The notes under the pieces are model-generated. The model had not been told where the DNA came from. It saw only the letters and a program-made list of their open reading frames with translations, and ran no database searches. Made by a program: the position numbers and the translations under genes. A stretch of DNA of 64,000 nucleotides from Campylobacter pinnipediorum subsp. pinnipediorum (GTDB lineage: Bacteria > Campylobacterota > Campylobacteria > Campylobacterales > Campylobacteraceae): contig NZ_CP012546.1 in the NCBI RefSeq assembly GCF_002021925.1, positions 496,001-560,000 of the forward strand, written 5' to 3'. Position 1 is the stretch's first letter. Every line of letters starts with the position of its first letter. Positions 45,292 to 56,033 of the stretch are shown in pieces.

Positions 45292-47139
45292 TTATTTCTT
45301 TTTTTTATTAAATGCTTTTTCAAGACTTATAGGCATTGCTTGATAACCTAGACCAGCACCTTCAAATTTGATTTGCAAAGAAGGCTCTTTTGCACCCCAG
45401 TTAAACTCTAAAAGCTCAGGAGCAGGTTTGCCTTTATTTCCAAGTTCTGCTGTAGCAGAATACACAATAACAGAATCTTTGTCTTTTTGATATTCTACTA
45501 TACTAGTAATAGGACTAAACCAATCACTTCCTCTATCTTTTCCATATTCCCAAACTTGCTGTATAGTCATTTTCTTTTGATCTATTTTATAAACAACAGC
45601 ACGAGAGTATTTCATACTAGCAATAGCTGGCTGTTCCATACCTCTTGCATCACCATTGTCAAATACTGTAAGATAAACCACATCTTTATTTGACTTAGAG
45701 TCAATCAAAAATGCAGTATGTTGTGTCCAAGTCCAGTCAAATCCACCATTTTCATTTAGATATCCTGGGCATTTACTATACTCATCATCACAAACTATTT
45801 TTTTACCTTTTGCATCAACTGGTTGAAGTAGTTTATCTTGGAATTGTTTTCCCCAACCTTTATGAGCACCAGCTATCCATTTTACTTTTTTATCTCTACC
45901 TATCTTAATCATAGCACTTTGATGGCGGCTTGATATAATAATAGAATCATCATTTGGATCATAATCAACACTATTTACATGAGCCCAGTTTCTACCAGTA
46001 CCGGTACTTGCAATATCGCCAAAGTTATTACTACTATCTAATTTTGCTATATCGGCTTCACTTAATGTATGACCTGCTTGAGAAGCATCAACATTCAAAC
46101 AAACTGCACCTTGATCTAAGGCCATAATAACATCTTTTCTATATGGATCAAGTATTTCAAAAAGATTCCAATCATCTACAACATATCCATTTTCATCAAC
46201 TTCCGCTACAACATCTCTAACAGTTCTTACATTTTTACCATCAGGTCTTTTTGTATTGGCCGAAGCAACTCTAAGTAAATAATGTCCATTTTGCATGTTA
46301 TCCAAAGAATGTGAAAAGTCATTATAAGCAAGTGGTAAACGTCGGTTAAATATCTCTCTACCCATTAGATCATATTTTACATATCTTTGACCATAACCCC
46401 AAGTTAAAGCGCCATCAGAATTTTGTCTAAAGCCCATTTGAATACCGGTATTATAAATATCGCCTGGATTTAAAAGTTTGTCTTTATCAAAATACCATCT
46501 AACCTCGCCTTGAGTATCTACTATATATGTAAAAGAGTCATTGTTCCACTCTAAAGCACCACCAACTGGATTGTTCCATACAGCTTGAGCCTCTTTGCCA
46601 TGAGAATTTTCTGCAAGATTATTTAAAAGATAAAGTCTATCTGCAAACTTCTTATCAACTTTTTTTACAGTAACTTTACTAAAAGGTATAGCTGGCTGAG
46701 ATAATATACCAGATGGTATAAATCCAACTCCATTTGTTACAATTGTATATTTATCGTTAAATTTTTCATCTTTAATATGTAAACCACCTCTAGTATAACT
46801 AACTTCTACTTTATTTTCATAAGATGGGTATAAACCAAAAATAGGCACACCTCCATAAGTTTTAGCTATCTGATCATCAACTGTATAACTAATGGTTTGG
46901 CCGCCTTGTTTTGGAACAATTGTTACTTTTATATCCTTTAAAATATAACCACCATTGCCAACAACAGCTGTTAATGGAGTAAGACCATAAGGATTTAACC
47001 TAACTTCACCTATATGACCTTGAACTTGATATTTAACCTTTGGGCCACTAGGACCACCAACTGCAAATGCAGTTGTGCTAAGACCACCTACAAGCATTAC
47101 AGCAACTAAAGCTGATGAGATTATAGACCTTGTTTTCAT
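45292..47139 (-). CDS. assT: Arylsulfate sulfotransferase, copy 1
   Basis: A periplasmic PAPS-independent sulfotransferase that moves sulfate between phenolic compounds, 615 residues. The signal peptide (IISSALVAVMLVGGLSTTAFA) is followed by a beta-propeller. The residues that align with E. coli AssT His252, His356, Arg374 and His436 are His277 (NDFSHS), His387 (NWAHVNSV), Arg405 (SSRHQS) and His474 (WTQHTAF). A Cys pair in CDDEYSKCPG fits the loop disulfide formed by DsbL. Downstream of and parallel to copy 2. AAAAGGAG precedes ATG. Confidence 0.92.
   Translation of the reverse strand: MKTRSIISSALVAVMLVGGLSTTAFAVGGPSGPKVKYQVQGHIGEVRLNPYGLTPLTAVVGNGGYILKDIKVTIVPKQGGQTISYTVDDQIAKTYGGVPIFGLYPSYENKVEVSYTRGGLHIKDEKFNDKYTIVTNGVGFIPSGILSQPAIPFSKVTVKKVDKKFADRLYLLNNLAENSHGKEAQAVWNNPVGGALEWNNDSFTYIVDTQGEVRWYFDKDKLLNPGDIYNTGIQMGFRQNSDGALTWGYGQRYVKYDLMGREIFNRRLPLAYNDFSHSLDNMQNGHYLLRVASANTKRPDGKNVRTVRDVVAEVDENGYVVDDWNLFEILDPYRKDVIMALDQGAVCLNVDASQAGHTLSEADIAKLDSSNNFGDIASTGTGRNWAHVNSVDYDPNDDSIIISSRHQSAMIKIGRDKKVKWIAGAHKGWGKQFQDKLLQPVDAKGKKIVCDDEYSKCPGYLNENGGFDWTWTQHTAFLIDSKSNKDVVYLTVFDNGDARGMEQPAIASMKYSRAVVYKIDQKKMTIQQVWEYGKDRGSDWFSPITSIVEYQKDKDSVIVYSATAELGNKGKPAPELLEFNWGAKEPSLQIKFEGAGLGYQAMPISLEKAFNKKKK
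45668..45927 (-). repeat. 260-nt block identical to assT copy 2
   Basis: Every base matches 47722-47981, including third codon positions, while the sequence on both sides differs at many positions. The block codes for the stretch from Arg405 through the Cys pair and His474. Confidence 0.9.
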
Positions 47140-47282
47140 TTGTTCTCCTTTTAATAGGTTTTAAATGTAATTTTATATTTTTTAATTTTAAAATATTTTA
47201 ATCATATAAAAATCACATAAAAATTAAAATTCATTTAAAAATATTAAAGTAGATTAAATAGAAGAGTTTTGTTTAAAAATAC

Positions 47283-47316
47283 AAAAGTGGTTATAGCAAA
47301 TACCACAACCACTTTT
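47283..47316 (-). terminator. Terminator of assT copy 2
   Basis: A perfect 10-bp stem, AAAAGTGGTT / AACCACTTTT, with a 14-base loop; on the minus strand it is followed by TTTTGTATTTTT. It separates the two assT transcripts. Confidence 0.8.
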
Positions 47317-47321
47317 AAAAA

Positions 47322-49196
47322 TTATTTCTTATTGTTCTTGTCAAAAGCTTTTTCAAGACTTAAAGGCATCGCTTGATAGCCTATACCAGTGCCTGTAAAT
47401 TTAAGCTGAAATGATGGAGTCGTTGAGCCCCATTTAAATTCCAAAAGTTCGGGAGCAGGATCACCAACAGGCACACCTTTTGATAAATCAAACTGCATAC
47501 CAGCAGTTGCTGAATAAACTACAATTGAATCCTTGTCTTTTTGATATTCTGTTAAACTTGTAACAGCACTAAACCAATCGCTTCCTCTTTGTTTACCGTA
47601 TTCCCAAACTTGCTGTATAGTCATTTTCTTTTGATCTATTTTATAAACAACAGCACGAGAGTATTTCATACTAGGAAGAGCTGGTTGCTCCATACCACGA
47701 CTGTCGCCATTATCAAATACCGTAAGATAAACCACATCTTTATTTGACTTAGAGTCAATCAAAAATGCAGTATGTTGTGTCCAAGTCCAGTCAAATCCAC
47801 CATTTTCATTTAGATATCCTGGGCATTTACTATACTCATCATCACAAACTATTTTTTTACCTTTTGCATCAACTGGTTGAAGTAGTTTATCTTGGAATTG
47901 TTTTCCCCAACCTTTATGAGCACCAGCTATCCATTTTACTTTTTTATCTCTACCTATCTTAATCATAGCACTTTGATGGCGACTTGAGATAATAATAGAA
48001 TCATCATTTTTGTCATAATCAACACTATTTACATGAGCCCAGTTTCTACCTATGCCAGTTCCTGCTATATCACCAAACTTGTCTTGTTTATCAAGTTTTG
48101 CAAGTTCTTGAGAACTTGTGGTATGACCTGCTTGAGAAGCATCAACATTCAAACAAACTGCACCTTGGTCTAGAACCAAAATAGCATCGGCTCTATAAGG
48201 ATCAAGTATCTCAAACAATCTCCAATCATCAACAACATTTCCATTTTGATCAACTTCAACAATTGTATCTCTAACTGTTCTTACATTTTTACCATCTGGT
48301 CTTTTTACGTTAGATGTACCAACTCTTAGAAAATAATCACCATTTGAAGCATTTTTTAAAGAGTGTGAAAAGTCGTTATATCCAAGTGGTAATTGACGAT
48401 CAAAAATTTGTCTTCCCAACAAATCATACTTAACATATCTTTGACCAAAACCCCAAGTTAAAGCACCATCCGCATTTTGTCTAAAGCCCATTTGAATACC
48501 GGTTTTGTATATATTACCATAATCTAATAATTTGTCTGAATCAAAAAACCATCTTACCTCGCCTTTTGTATCAACAACGAATGAATTTGATGAATCATTC
48601 CACTCTAAAGCACCACCAGCTGGATTATTCCAAGTAGCTTGAGAGCTTCTTCCAGGAGCTTTTCCTGAAACATTATTTATAAGATAAAGTCTGTCTGCAA
48701 ATTCTTTTGCGGCAGGAGTTACAACTTTTACAGTGCCAAACAAAGGTCCTTTTTGCATAGTAAGCCCTGATGGAGTTAAACCTATACCGCCTGTTGTTAT
48801 TGAATACTGCTCAGTAATTGTTTCGTTTTTAAAGCCAATGGCTGCTTTTGTATAAGTAACTTCAACAGTATTTGTATATGACGGATAAAGACCAAATACA
48901 GGTATGCCACCATAAGTTTTTAGAGTTTGATTATCTACCTTGTAACTAATAGTTTGTCCATCTTTTTTCGGAAGAATGGTTACTTTTACATCTGAAAGGA
49001 TGTAGCCACCATTCATAATTATAGCTGTTAGCGGGGCATATCCATAAGGATTTAACTTAATAGCACCTATTTTACCTTGTACTTGATAGTCGTTTTTTGG
49101 TCCGCTTGGTCCACCTATGGCAAATGCAGTTGTGCTAAGTCCGCCGACTAGCATTGCAGCAACTAAGGCTGATGAAATAATACTTTTTGATTTCAT
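47322..49196 (-). CDS. assT: Arylsulfate sulfotransferase, copy 2
   Basis: A 624-residue paralogue of copy 1, with the same signal peptide type (IISSALVAAMLVGGLSTTAFA), the same active-site blocks (NDFSHS, NWAHVNSV, SSRHQS, WTQHTAF) and the Cys pair CDDEYSKCPG. It differs mainly in the N-terminal ~200 residues and carries an extra stretch near the C-terminus (GMQFDLSKGVPVGD). The start is set at ATG 49196, with AAGGAG upstream; a longer reading would add 15 non-homologous residues. It is divergent from dsbL. Different acceptor or donor phenols for the two copies are plausible but unproven. Confidence 0.92.
   Translation of the reverse strand: MKSKSIISSALVAAMLVGGLSTTAFAIGGPSGPKNDYQVQGKIGAIKLNPYGYAPLTAIIMNGGYILSDVKVTILPKKDGQTISYKVDNQTLKTYGGIPVFGLYPSYTNTVEVTYTKAAIGFKNETITEQYSITTGGIGLTPSGLTMQKGPLFGTVKVVTPAAKEFADRLYLINNVSGKAPGRSSQATWNNPAGGALEWNDSSNSFVVDTKGEVRWFFDSDKLLDYGNIYKTGIQMGFRQNADGALTWGFGQRYVKYDLLGRQIFDRQLPLGYNDFSHSLKNASNGDYFLRVGTSNVKRPDGKNVRTVRDTIVEVDQNGNVVDDWRLFEILDPYRADAILVLDQGAVCLNVDASQAGHTTSSQELAKLDKQDKFGDIAGTGIGRNWAHVNSVDYDKNDDSIIISSRHQSAMIKIGRDKKVKWIAGAHKGWGKQFQDKLLQPVDAKGKKIVCDDEYSKCPGYLNENGGFDWTWTQHTAFLIDSKSNKDVVYLTVFDNGDSRGMEQPALPSMKYSRAVVYKIDQKKMTIQQVWEYGKQRGSDWFSAVTSLTEYQKDKDSIVVYSATAGMQFDLSKGVPVGDPAPELLEFKWGSTTPSFQLKFTGTGIGYQAMPLSLEKAFDKNNKK
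47722..47981 (-). repeat. 260-nt block identical to assT copy 1
   Basis: The partner of 45668-45927. The first differing bases are 47721 (C against T) and 47982 (A against G). The block ends at the codon for the catalytic Arg. Confidence 0.9.
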
Positions 49197-49502
49197 TGAT
49201 CTACTCCTTATTGATTTAATATTTTCAAATATTAAATACAAAAATTATTTTTTATATTTAATAAATTTATATATTTAAGTAATTCTATAAAAATAAAATA
49301 ACAAAAAAATCACGCAAATATTAAAACAGTATTAATTCAATATACAAATGCACTAAATTATATATCTGGTTTAAATTTATATGTTACTGAGTAATTTTTA
49401 AATAAACAATATATTTAATCTTAAATTTATACTAGCGTTATTTTTTTGGAAGTTGGTTTGTATAAAATTACATTATCAAATTTTATCACAAGGAGTTTTA
49501 TT

Positions 49503-50162
49503 ATGAAATCTTTATTTACTAAGACAACTAAACTTTTGTCAGCTGTTGCTATCTTTGGTGCTTTAAGTGCAAATGCTTTTACAGAAGGAAAAGACTATAT
49601 GAAATTAGAAAATCCTTTGCCTGTAGAAAACAATACACTAACAAAAGTATTTAGTTATGCTTGCCCATTTTGTTATAAATATGATAAAAGTGTAACACCA
49701 AAAGTTGTTGAAAAAGTTGCTGGTTTAAAATATGTTCCATTTCATCTAAAAACAAAGGGTGATTATGGTGAGGCTGGAAGTAAAATATTGGCTATTTTAG
49801 CTGTTAAAGATATGAAAAGTGGCACTAGTCTTTTAGATGAAAAATCACTATTTAAAAAAGCTAAATTTGCATACTATAAAGCCTATCATGACAAAAAAGA
49901 GAGATGGGATGCTGGTAAGAATGAAGCAGCTTTCTTAAAAACAGGTCTTGATGCTGTTGGTATGAGTATGGATGAATATAACAAAGAGTTACAAACTCCA
50001 GAAGTTCAAGACTTACTTAAAAAATGGGATGCTGCCTATGATGTAGCTAAAATTCAAGGTGTTCCAGCATTTGTTGTAAATGGTAAATATCTAATCTATA
50101 CAAGTAGTATCAAATCAATAGATGGTTTTGCACAACTTATAGAAGAACTATTAAAAAAATAG
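49503..50162 (+). CDS. dsbL: DsbA/DsbL-type periplasmic thiol oxidase
   Basis: 219 residues with a signal peptide (LLSAVAIFGALSANA). The thioredoxin-fold active site is CPFC at residues 54-57, the version found in E. coli DsbL, whereas DsbA has CPHC. The cis-Pro is in IQGVPAFVVNG. ATG 49503 has AGGAG upstream; an earlier in-frame ATG has no such site. It forms an operon with dsbI and is divergent from assT, as expected for an oxidase dedicated to AssT. DsbA with broader activity cannot be excluded. Confidence 0.85.
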   Translation: MKSLFTKTTKLLSAVAIFGALSANAFTEGKDYMKLENPLPVENNTLTKVFSYACPFCYKYDKSVTPKVVEKVAGLKYVPFHLKTKGDYGEAGSKILAILAVKDMKSGTSLLDEKSLFKKAKFAYYKAYHDKKERWDAGKNEAAFLKTGLDAVGMSMDEYNKELQTPEVQDLLKKWDAAYDVAKIQGVPAFVVNGKYLIYTSSIKSIDGFAQLIEELLKK

Positions 50163-50171
50163 GCTTTAAAA

Positions 50172-50801
50172 ATGAATATAATACAAAAAATATCATCTTG
50201 GCAATATACTAGATACCCTTGGATATTGTTGATAATTGTAAGTGCGGGGCTAGTAATCCTAGCCCACTCTTTCTTTCAGCACTATCTTTATATGCCTCCT
50301 TGCGAGCAATGTGTATATATAAGATTTGCATTTTTATGTATGACTCTTGGTGGGATATTAGCAACAATAGACCCTAAGAAAAATTATTTTACACTACCTG
50401 GGTATGCTTTTGCTTTTTGGGGTGCGATACAAGGAATTATGTATAGTGTAAAGCTTGCTAGAATACATGCAGCAGCACATAGTGATGATCCTTTTGGTGT
50501 TCAAGGTTGTTCAACAGATCCAACATATCCATTTAACTTACCACTTCACATATGGGCCCCTGATTGGTTTTTACCTACTGGGGATTGTGGATTTGAAAAC
50601 TCTGTAATACCAGATGGAGTTACTTTAAATAGCATTCAAGAATACTTCATAAACCTATATCAAGATGGCTGGTATTTGATACCTTCAAAACACTTTATGT
50701 CTATGGCAGATAGTACTTTACTTGGCTTTGTTGTTTGTTTTATTGTATTATTAGTGTTATTTACTAGTAAAATCATAACAACAGTTAAAAATCCAAAATA
50801 A
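50172..50801 (+). CDS. dsbI: DsbB/DsbI-type quinone-linked thiol oxidase
   Basis: A 209-residue inner-membrane protein with about five hydrophobic segments. The first periplasmic loop has CEQC (residues 44-47); the second holds GCSTDP and GDCGFEN, giving the second redox Cys pair. It reoxidises its DsbL partner and passes electrons to quinone. It is nine bases after dsbL. The last periplasmic loop is long (from about residue 115 to 175), as in DsbI. The C. jejuni DsbI is also linked to an arylsulfotransferase gene. Confidence 0.87.
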   Translation: MNIIQKISSWQYTRYPWILLIIVSAGLVILAHSFFQHYLYMPPCEQCVYIRFAFLCMTLGGILATIDPKKNYFTLPGYAFAFWGAIQGIMYSVKLARIHAAAHSDDPFGVQGCSTDPTYPFNLPLHIWAPDWFLPTGDCGFENSVIPDGVTLNSIQEYFINLYQDGWYLIPSKHFMSMADSTLLGFVVCFIVLLVLFTSKIITTVKNPK

Positions 50802-50802
50802 T

Positions 50803-50829
50803 AAAAAGGTCTATTATTAGACCTTTTTT
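50803..50829 (+). terminator. Terminator of dsbL-dsbI
   Basis: AAAAAGGTCTA / TAGACCTTTTT, a perfect 11-bp stem with a TTAT loop and a T-run, right after the dsbI stop. Confidence 0.92.
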
Positions 50830-50865
50830 GGTATAGTTGTTTTTATATTTCAAAAAGGAATATGA

Positions 50866-52527
50866 GTGCATTTTTTAAATGAGAAAAATTTAAAATTTTA
50901 TACCATAATAATTATTTTAAGCATGTTGGTTGTATTTCTTGGGGTAAATATGTACAACAATGCAAAATACCAGATAACAACACTTTTAAACAAAAATTCG
51001 CAAACAACAAGTCAAAACATAGTTGAAGTATTTCATTTTTGGCTAAATGAAAGGATAAATTTACTTTCTTCGGCTTCTAAATTCATAGAAGCATCTAATG
51101 TTCTTCAAGATGAAGAAAAAATCAAAAAATTTACCAAAATATTTTTAAAAGGTTCTGCAAGTGGTTTTGATCTTATACAAATTTTAAATAAAGATGGAGA
51201 ACTTTATATAAATGGCGAAAAAATTATAAATGAGTATGAAAGAAAAACAAGACTAAATTTAATATGGTATTTAGATACCAAAGAAAATCTAAAACCAACT
51301 GTGAATTTTATGCCAACTCATACAATTTTAAAAGAAAAAACACTAAATATATGTGTTCCAAACTATAAAAACAATAAATTTGAAGCCGCTATTTGCGGGA
51401 TTGTAAGACTAGAAAGTCTTTTTAAAAATATAAATAATTTCAAACTTCAACCAAATTCTTACTCTTTTATAGTAACACATAGTGGTGAAATTTTAACCAA
51501 AATAAATGATTTAAATTTAAAAAATAAGATTCAAAATAAATTTAAAAGTATATTTTTGATAGATGAAGATATAACAAGCTTACAAGTAGATTCAAATTTT
51601 ATATCTATTTCAGAAATTCCTTCACTAAACTGGTATATAGGAGCTGGGACAAACAATAAAGAAGAGATAAATAAACTTTTATCAACAATAACCAAAAATG
51701 CCATACTTGTTCTTTTTGCTTTTATATTACTAGCGGCTTTGGCAAATTTTTTACATAATTTAATGTATGAAAAAATTAAAAAAAGCAAGGACGAATATGA
51801 GCTTTTGCTTTCGCATAAAGCCAAAATGAGTGAAGCAGGAGAGCTACTAACTGGGATAAATCACCAATTTATCCAGCCTGTAAATTCATTAAATTTAATG
51901 ATTTCAACCCTATTGATGTTAAAAAAAGAGGGTAATTTGGAAGATGGGGTTTTGGAAAGTATGCTGAGCAAAGGACAAAAATCAATCGTTCTTTTAAATA
52001 ATACTATTGAAATTTTTAGAAATTTTTATAAAACCACAGAAAATATCAGCGAGTTTAGTATAAAGCAAAGCATTCAAAATCTGCTGACATTAATGCATAC
52101 GGAACTAGCAAGAGCAAATGTTCATATTGTTTTGGATATAAAAGATGATAAACAAGTAAACCAAATAGAAAATATAATCCAGCAAATACTGCTTATACTT
52201 ATTCACAATGCAAAAGATGCTTTAGCGGACAAGTTTAAAAACGACATACAAAAGAGAAAGATAACTATATCGGTAAAATTTAGCAACTTAAAGTGTTATA
52301 TAAAAGTTAGTGAATTTGGTAGTGGTATAAATGAAATAATGATAGGTAAAATTTTTTCACAGCCAAAAACAACTAAAAAATATGGAAATGGTATAGGACT
52401 TTACTTTGGCAAAAAACTAGCAAATGAAAAAATTAATGGAGATATCAAACTTATAAAAAATGCAGAACCTACAGAATTTGAACTAAGTTTTGATATAAAT
52501 TTAAAAAGCAAAAAGGAAAACCTATGA
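50866..52527 (+). CDS. Membrane sensor histidine kinase
   Basis: 553 residues. One N-terminal membrane helix (FYTIIIILSMLVVFLGV), a ~240-residue periplasmic sensor of Cache-like type, and a second helix (NAILVLFAFILLAALANFL) lead to the kinase core. The phosphorylated His is His333 in GINHQFIQPVN; the N box is in ILIHNAKDALAD and the G boxes are GSGINE and GNGIGLYFGKKL. GTG 50866 was chosen because the nearby ATG in another frame stops at once and AAGGA is spaced correctly. The signal is unknown; the assT/dsb neighbours make phenolic or sulfated compounds a guess. Confidence 0.88.
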   Translation: MHFLNEKNLKFYTIIIILSMLVVFLGVNMYNNAKYQITTLLNKNSQTTSQNIVEVFHFWLNERINLLSSASKFIEASNVLQDEEKIKKFTKIFLKGSASGFDLIQILNKDGELYINGEKIINEYERKTRLNLIWYLDTKENLKPTVNFMPTHTILKEKTLNICVPNYKNNKFEAAICGIVRLESLFKNINNFKLQPNSYSFIVTHSGEILTKINDLNLKNKIQNKFKSIFLIDEDITSLQVDSNFISISEIPSLNWYIGAGTNNKEEINKLLSTITKNAILVLFAFILLAALANFLHNLMYEKIKKSKDEYELLLSHKAKMSEAGELLTGINHQFIQPVNSLNLMISTLLMLKKEGNLEDGVLESMLSKGQKSIVLLNNTIEIFRNFYKTTENISEFSIKQSIQNLLTLMHTELARANVHIVLDIKDDKQVNQIENIIQQILLILIHNAKDALADKFKNDIQKRKITISVKFSNLKCYIKVSEFGSGINEIMIGKIFSQPKTTKKYGNGIGLYFGKKLANEKINGDIKLIKNAEPTEFELSFDINLKSKKENL

Positions 52528-53204
52528 TAAATGAATCTCTAAAATTTTTAAAAGACATATCAGTGCTAATCGTAGAAGATGATGATATGTCAAGAGAGCT
52601 TTTAGTAAGTGGTTTGAAACCTTATTGTAACAATGTTTATGGAGCAAAAGATGGGCTTGAGGGTATAGAAAATTTTAAAAAATATAAAGCAAATATCGTT
52701 ATAACTGACATTCATATGCCAATAATGAATGGTCTAGAAATGATGAAAGAAATTTCTAAAATAAAACCTTATCAAAAATTTATAGTATTTACATCTTTTG
52801 ATACTGATATGAATTTAATAAAGAGTATACAACAAGGTGCCGCTCTTTTTTTAAAAAAACCAATAGATATAAAAGAACTAAGATCTATGATAATAGCCCT
52901 AACTTATGAAAAAGATCAAAAACTCACAAAAATAAACGATCAGATAAGTATAAATTTAGAAAAAGAAAAGATATTTAAAAATGGAGAAGAAATTTACCTA
53001 TCCTATCTTCAAAATAAATTCTTTTGGCTCTTTGCTTATAATCTAAATAAACTAGTTAGCTATGAGATGATAGAAGAGTTTGTGTATGGTAATGAGTATG
53101 TAAGTAAAGGTGCTATTCAAAACACTATATTAAGATTAAAAAGAGAGCTTGGCATAAAGCTAAAAAATGTATCAGAAACAGGATATATATTAACTTGTGA
53201 TTAG
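52524..53204 (+). CDS. Response regulator with winged-helix output
   Basis: 226 residues. The receiver domain has the acidic pair EDDD, the phospho-Asp Asp62 in VITDIHMP, Thr in VFTSFD and Lys in FLKKPID. The C-terminal part (from about residue 140) resembles an OmpR-type winged helix (IQNTILRLKRELGIKLKNV), although poorly conserved. ATGA overlap with the kinase gene makes them a cognate pair. The target genes are not known. Confidence 0.87.
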   Translation: MINESLKFLKDISVLIVEDDDMSRELLVSGLKPYCNNVYGAKDGLEGIENFKKYKANIVITDIHMPIMNGLEMMKEISKIKPYQKFIVFTSFDTDMNLIKSIQQGAALFLKKPIDIKELRSMIIALTYEKDQKLTKINDQISINLEKEKIFKNGEEIYLSYLQNKFFWLFAYNLNKLVSYEMIEEFVYGNEYVSKGAIQNTILRLKRELGIKLKNVSETGYILTCD

Positions 53205-53406
53205 TATTTTTTTACACAGCAAAATAGGTAGTGTATAAAAAATAAATTTAATAATTTGTTGTTTGAAGTTTAAGTATTTTTTTGTTAAACCAATTAAGGT
53301 TTTTAGTGGTTATATATTTTTTGTATAAATTATGGTGTCTATACTATAGATATCTAATTACAGAATACAATATTAATATACTTAATTATCATTATTTTAT
53401 ATCCAT

Positions 53407-53520
53407 TTATATATTAAAATACAAACATAATAAACCTAGAACTCTCACCCCCCCCCACACAACAATCATCAACCTATATATACCCATAGAAACATAATCA
53501 TAATTTCTATTATTTTCCAT
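53407..53520 (-). other. Short frame across a nine-C tract
   Basis: Bases 53448-53456 are nine consecutive C, in otherwise AT-rich sequence between the response regulator and the 16S promoter. On the minus strand an open frame of 37 codons from ATG 53520 crosses it (MENNRNYDYVSM, then VVWGGVRVLG). G/C tracts of this length are the usual slippage sites of Campylobacter phase variation. I find no ribosome site or family, so this may be a relic or a noncoding tract. Confidence 0.35.
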
Positions 53521-53594
53521 ACTTTTACATAAAACCAACCCAAACTCACCCAAATTCAAATTATTTAAAATATTATTTTATATTTAAGTAGCAT

Positions 53595-53638
53595 TTAAGC
53601 ATTACTCTTATATAATTCCAGCTCACGATTTGAGAAAC
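53595..53638 (+). promoter_or_regulatory. rRNA promoter P1 (16S side), exact repeat of the 23S promoter
   Basis: A 44-nt segment with TATAAT at 53611-53616, identical to 61113-61156. The transcript start would be near 53623, at GCTCACG. It lies about 195 bp upstream of the mature 16S gene. Confidence 0.85.
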
Positions 53639-53683
53639 CACCTTTAACTTTTAGTTAATAAAGCTTTTCTTTTTAAATATCGT

Positions 53684-53697
53684 TGTTCTGTTAAATT
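53684..53697 (+). promoter_or_regulatory. boxA-like antitermination motif, 16S leader
   Basis: TGTTCTGTTAAATT resembles the rRNA boxA (TGCTCTTTAA type). A matching motif with the same flank ATCGTTGTTCT is in the 23S leader at 61207-61224. Confidence 0.6.
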
Positions 53698-53831
53698 ATA
53701 AATGTTAAACTATTAGTCAATCTTTGAAATCTAAACAAGTGATCGATTGAGCCAGTCTATATTGTTTATAGACTTAAAACTGATTAACAAAAAAATTAAA
53801 GTTTTTTAGATTAAAAACTTCATATAAATTA

Positions 53832-55343
<1,512 letters not shown>

Positions 55344-55478
55344 TAGAGTACAATGTATATTCTCTCACAAGATATACATCAAAGGAAAATATATCAATTG
55401 ATCCTTGTTTAGTTTTGAAAGATTGACAGCTAATAATTAAATATATTTTATTTCTATTAGTATTTAGAAATTAATATT

Positions 55479-55554
55479 GGGGAATTAGCTCAGCTGGGAG
55501 AGCGCCTGCTTTGCACGCAGGAGGTCAGCGGTTCGATCCCGCTATTCTCCACCA
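55479..55554 (+). tRNA. tRNA-Ala (anticodon TGC)
   Basis: A 76-nt cloverleaf: acceptor GGGGAAT / ATTCTCC, anticodon TGC at 55512-55514, TTCGATCC T-loop and an encoded CCA end. It lies in the spacer behind 16S, the usual place. Confidence 0.97.
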
Positions 55555-55559
55555 TTTAA

Positions 55560-55636
55560 GGGCCTATAGCTCAGCTGGTTAGAGTGCACCCCTGATAAGG
55601 GTGAGGTCACAAGTTCAAGTCTTGTTAGGCCCACCA
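55560..55636 (+). tRNA. tRNA-Ile (anticodon GAT)
   Basis: A 77-nt cloverleaf: acceptor GGGCCTA / TAGGCCC, anticodon GAT at 55594-55596, TTCAAGTC T-arm and an encoded CCA end. Five bases after tRNA-Ala. In a normal operon the 23S gene would follow here, but it does not. Confidence 0.97.
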
Positions 55637-56033
55637 TTAATATAGTTTAACAATATACTCTTTTTAACTATTCCATATTTTTTTATCATTGTTTATTTTA
55701 TTTATATCTAATATATTATAACTATTAATTTACTTTTTTCTTTTTTTGTTTTTATTACTTTTTCTTTTTTAACTTTTATATATTTTTTTTATTTTATTTC
55801 TTAATTTATAAATATAAAACTATATTAGATTAGTTTTTAAATTCTTTATTTTTTTTATTTCTTATTGTTTGATTTTTATAATAGTTCTTTGCTTAGATTA
55901 TTTTATTTAAATTCTTATATATTTTAATTTAATGTTTTTTATTTTTTTATCTTATTTGGTTGTTTGTTGTTTTTTAGATATGATTGTGTAATGTCAATTT
56001 AATAAAAAATATTAAAAATCATAAAGGATATTG
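55637..56033. other. AT-rich spacer after tRNA-Ile
   Basis: About 400 bp with long T-runs and no gene. This is where the 16S transcript must end or run on; I see no strong GC hairpin. AAGGA at 56024-56028 is the ribosome site of the next gene. Confidence 0.4.

Noticed and set aside
45711-45908. A 65-codon plus-strand frame that occurs identically again at 47765-47962
   Set aside because: It lies antisense within the identical block of the two assT genes; its conservation is explained by those genes. No ribosome site is seen.
53282-53497. A 71-codon plus-strand frame upstream of 16S
   Set aside because: No ribosome site, aromatic low-complexity composition, and the start follows a T-run. Its end crosses the nine-C tract by chance.
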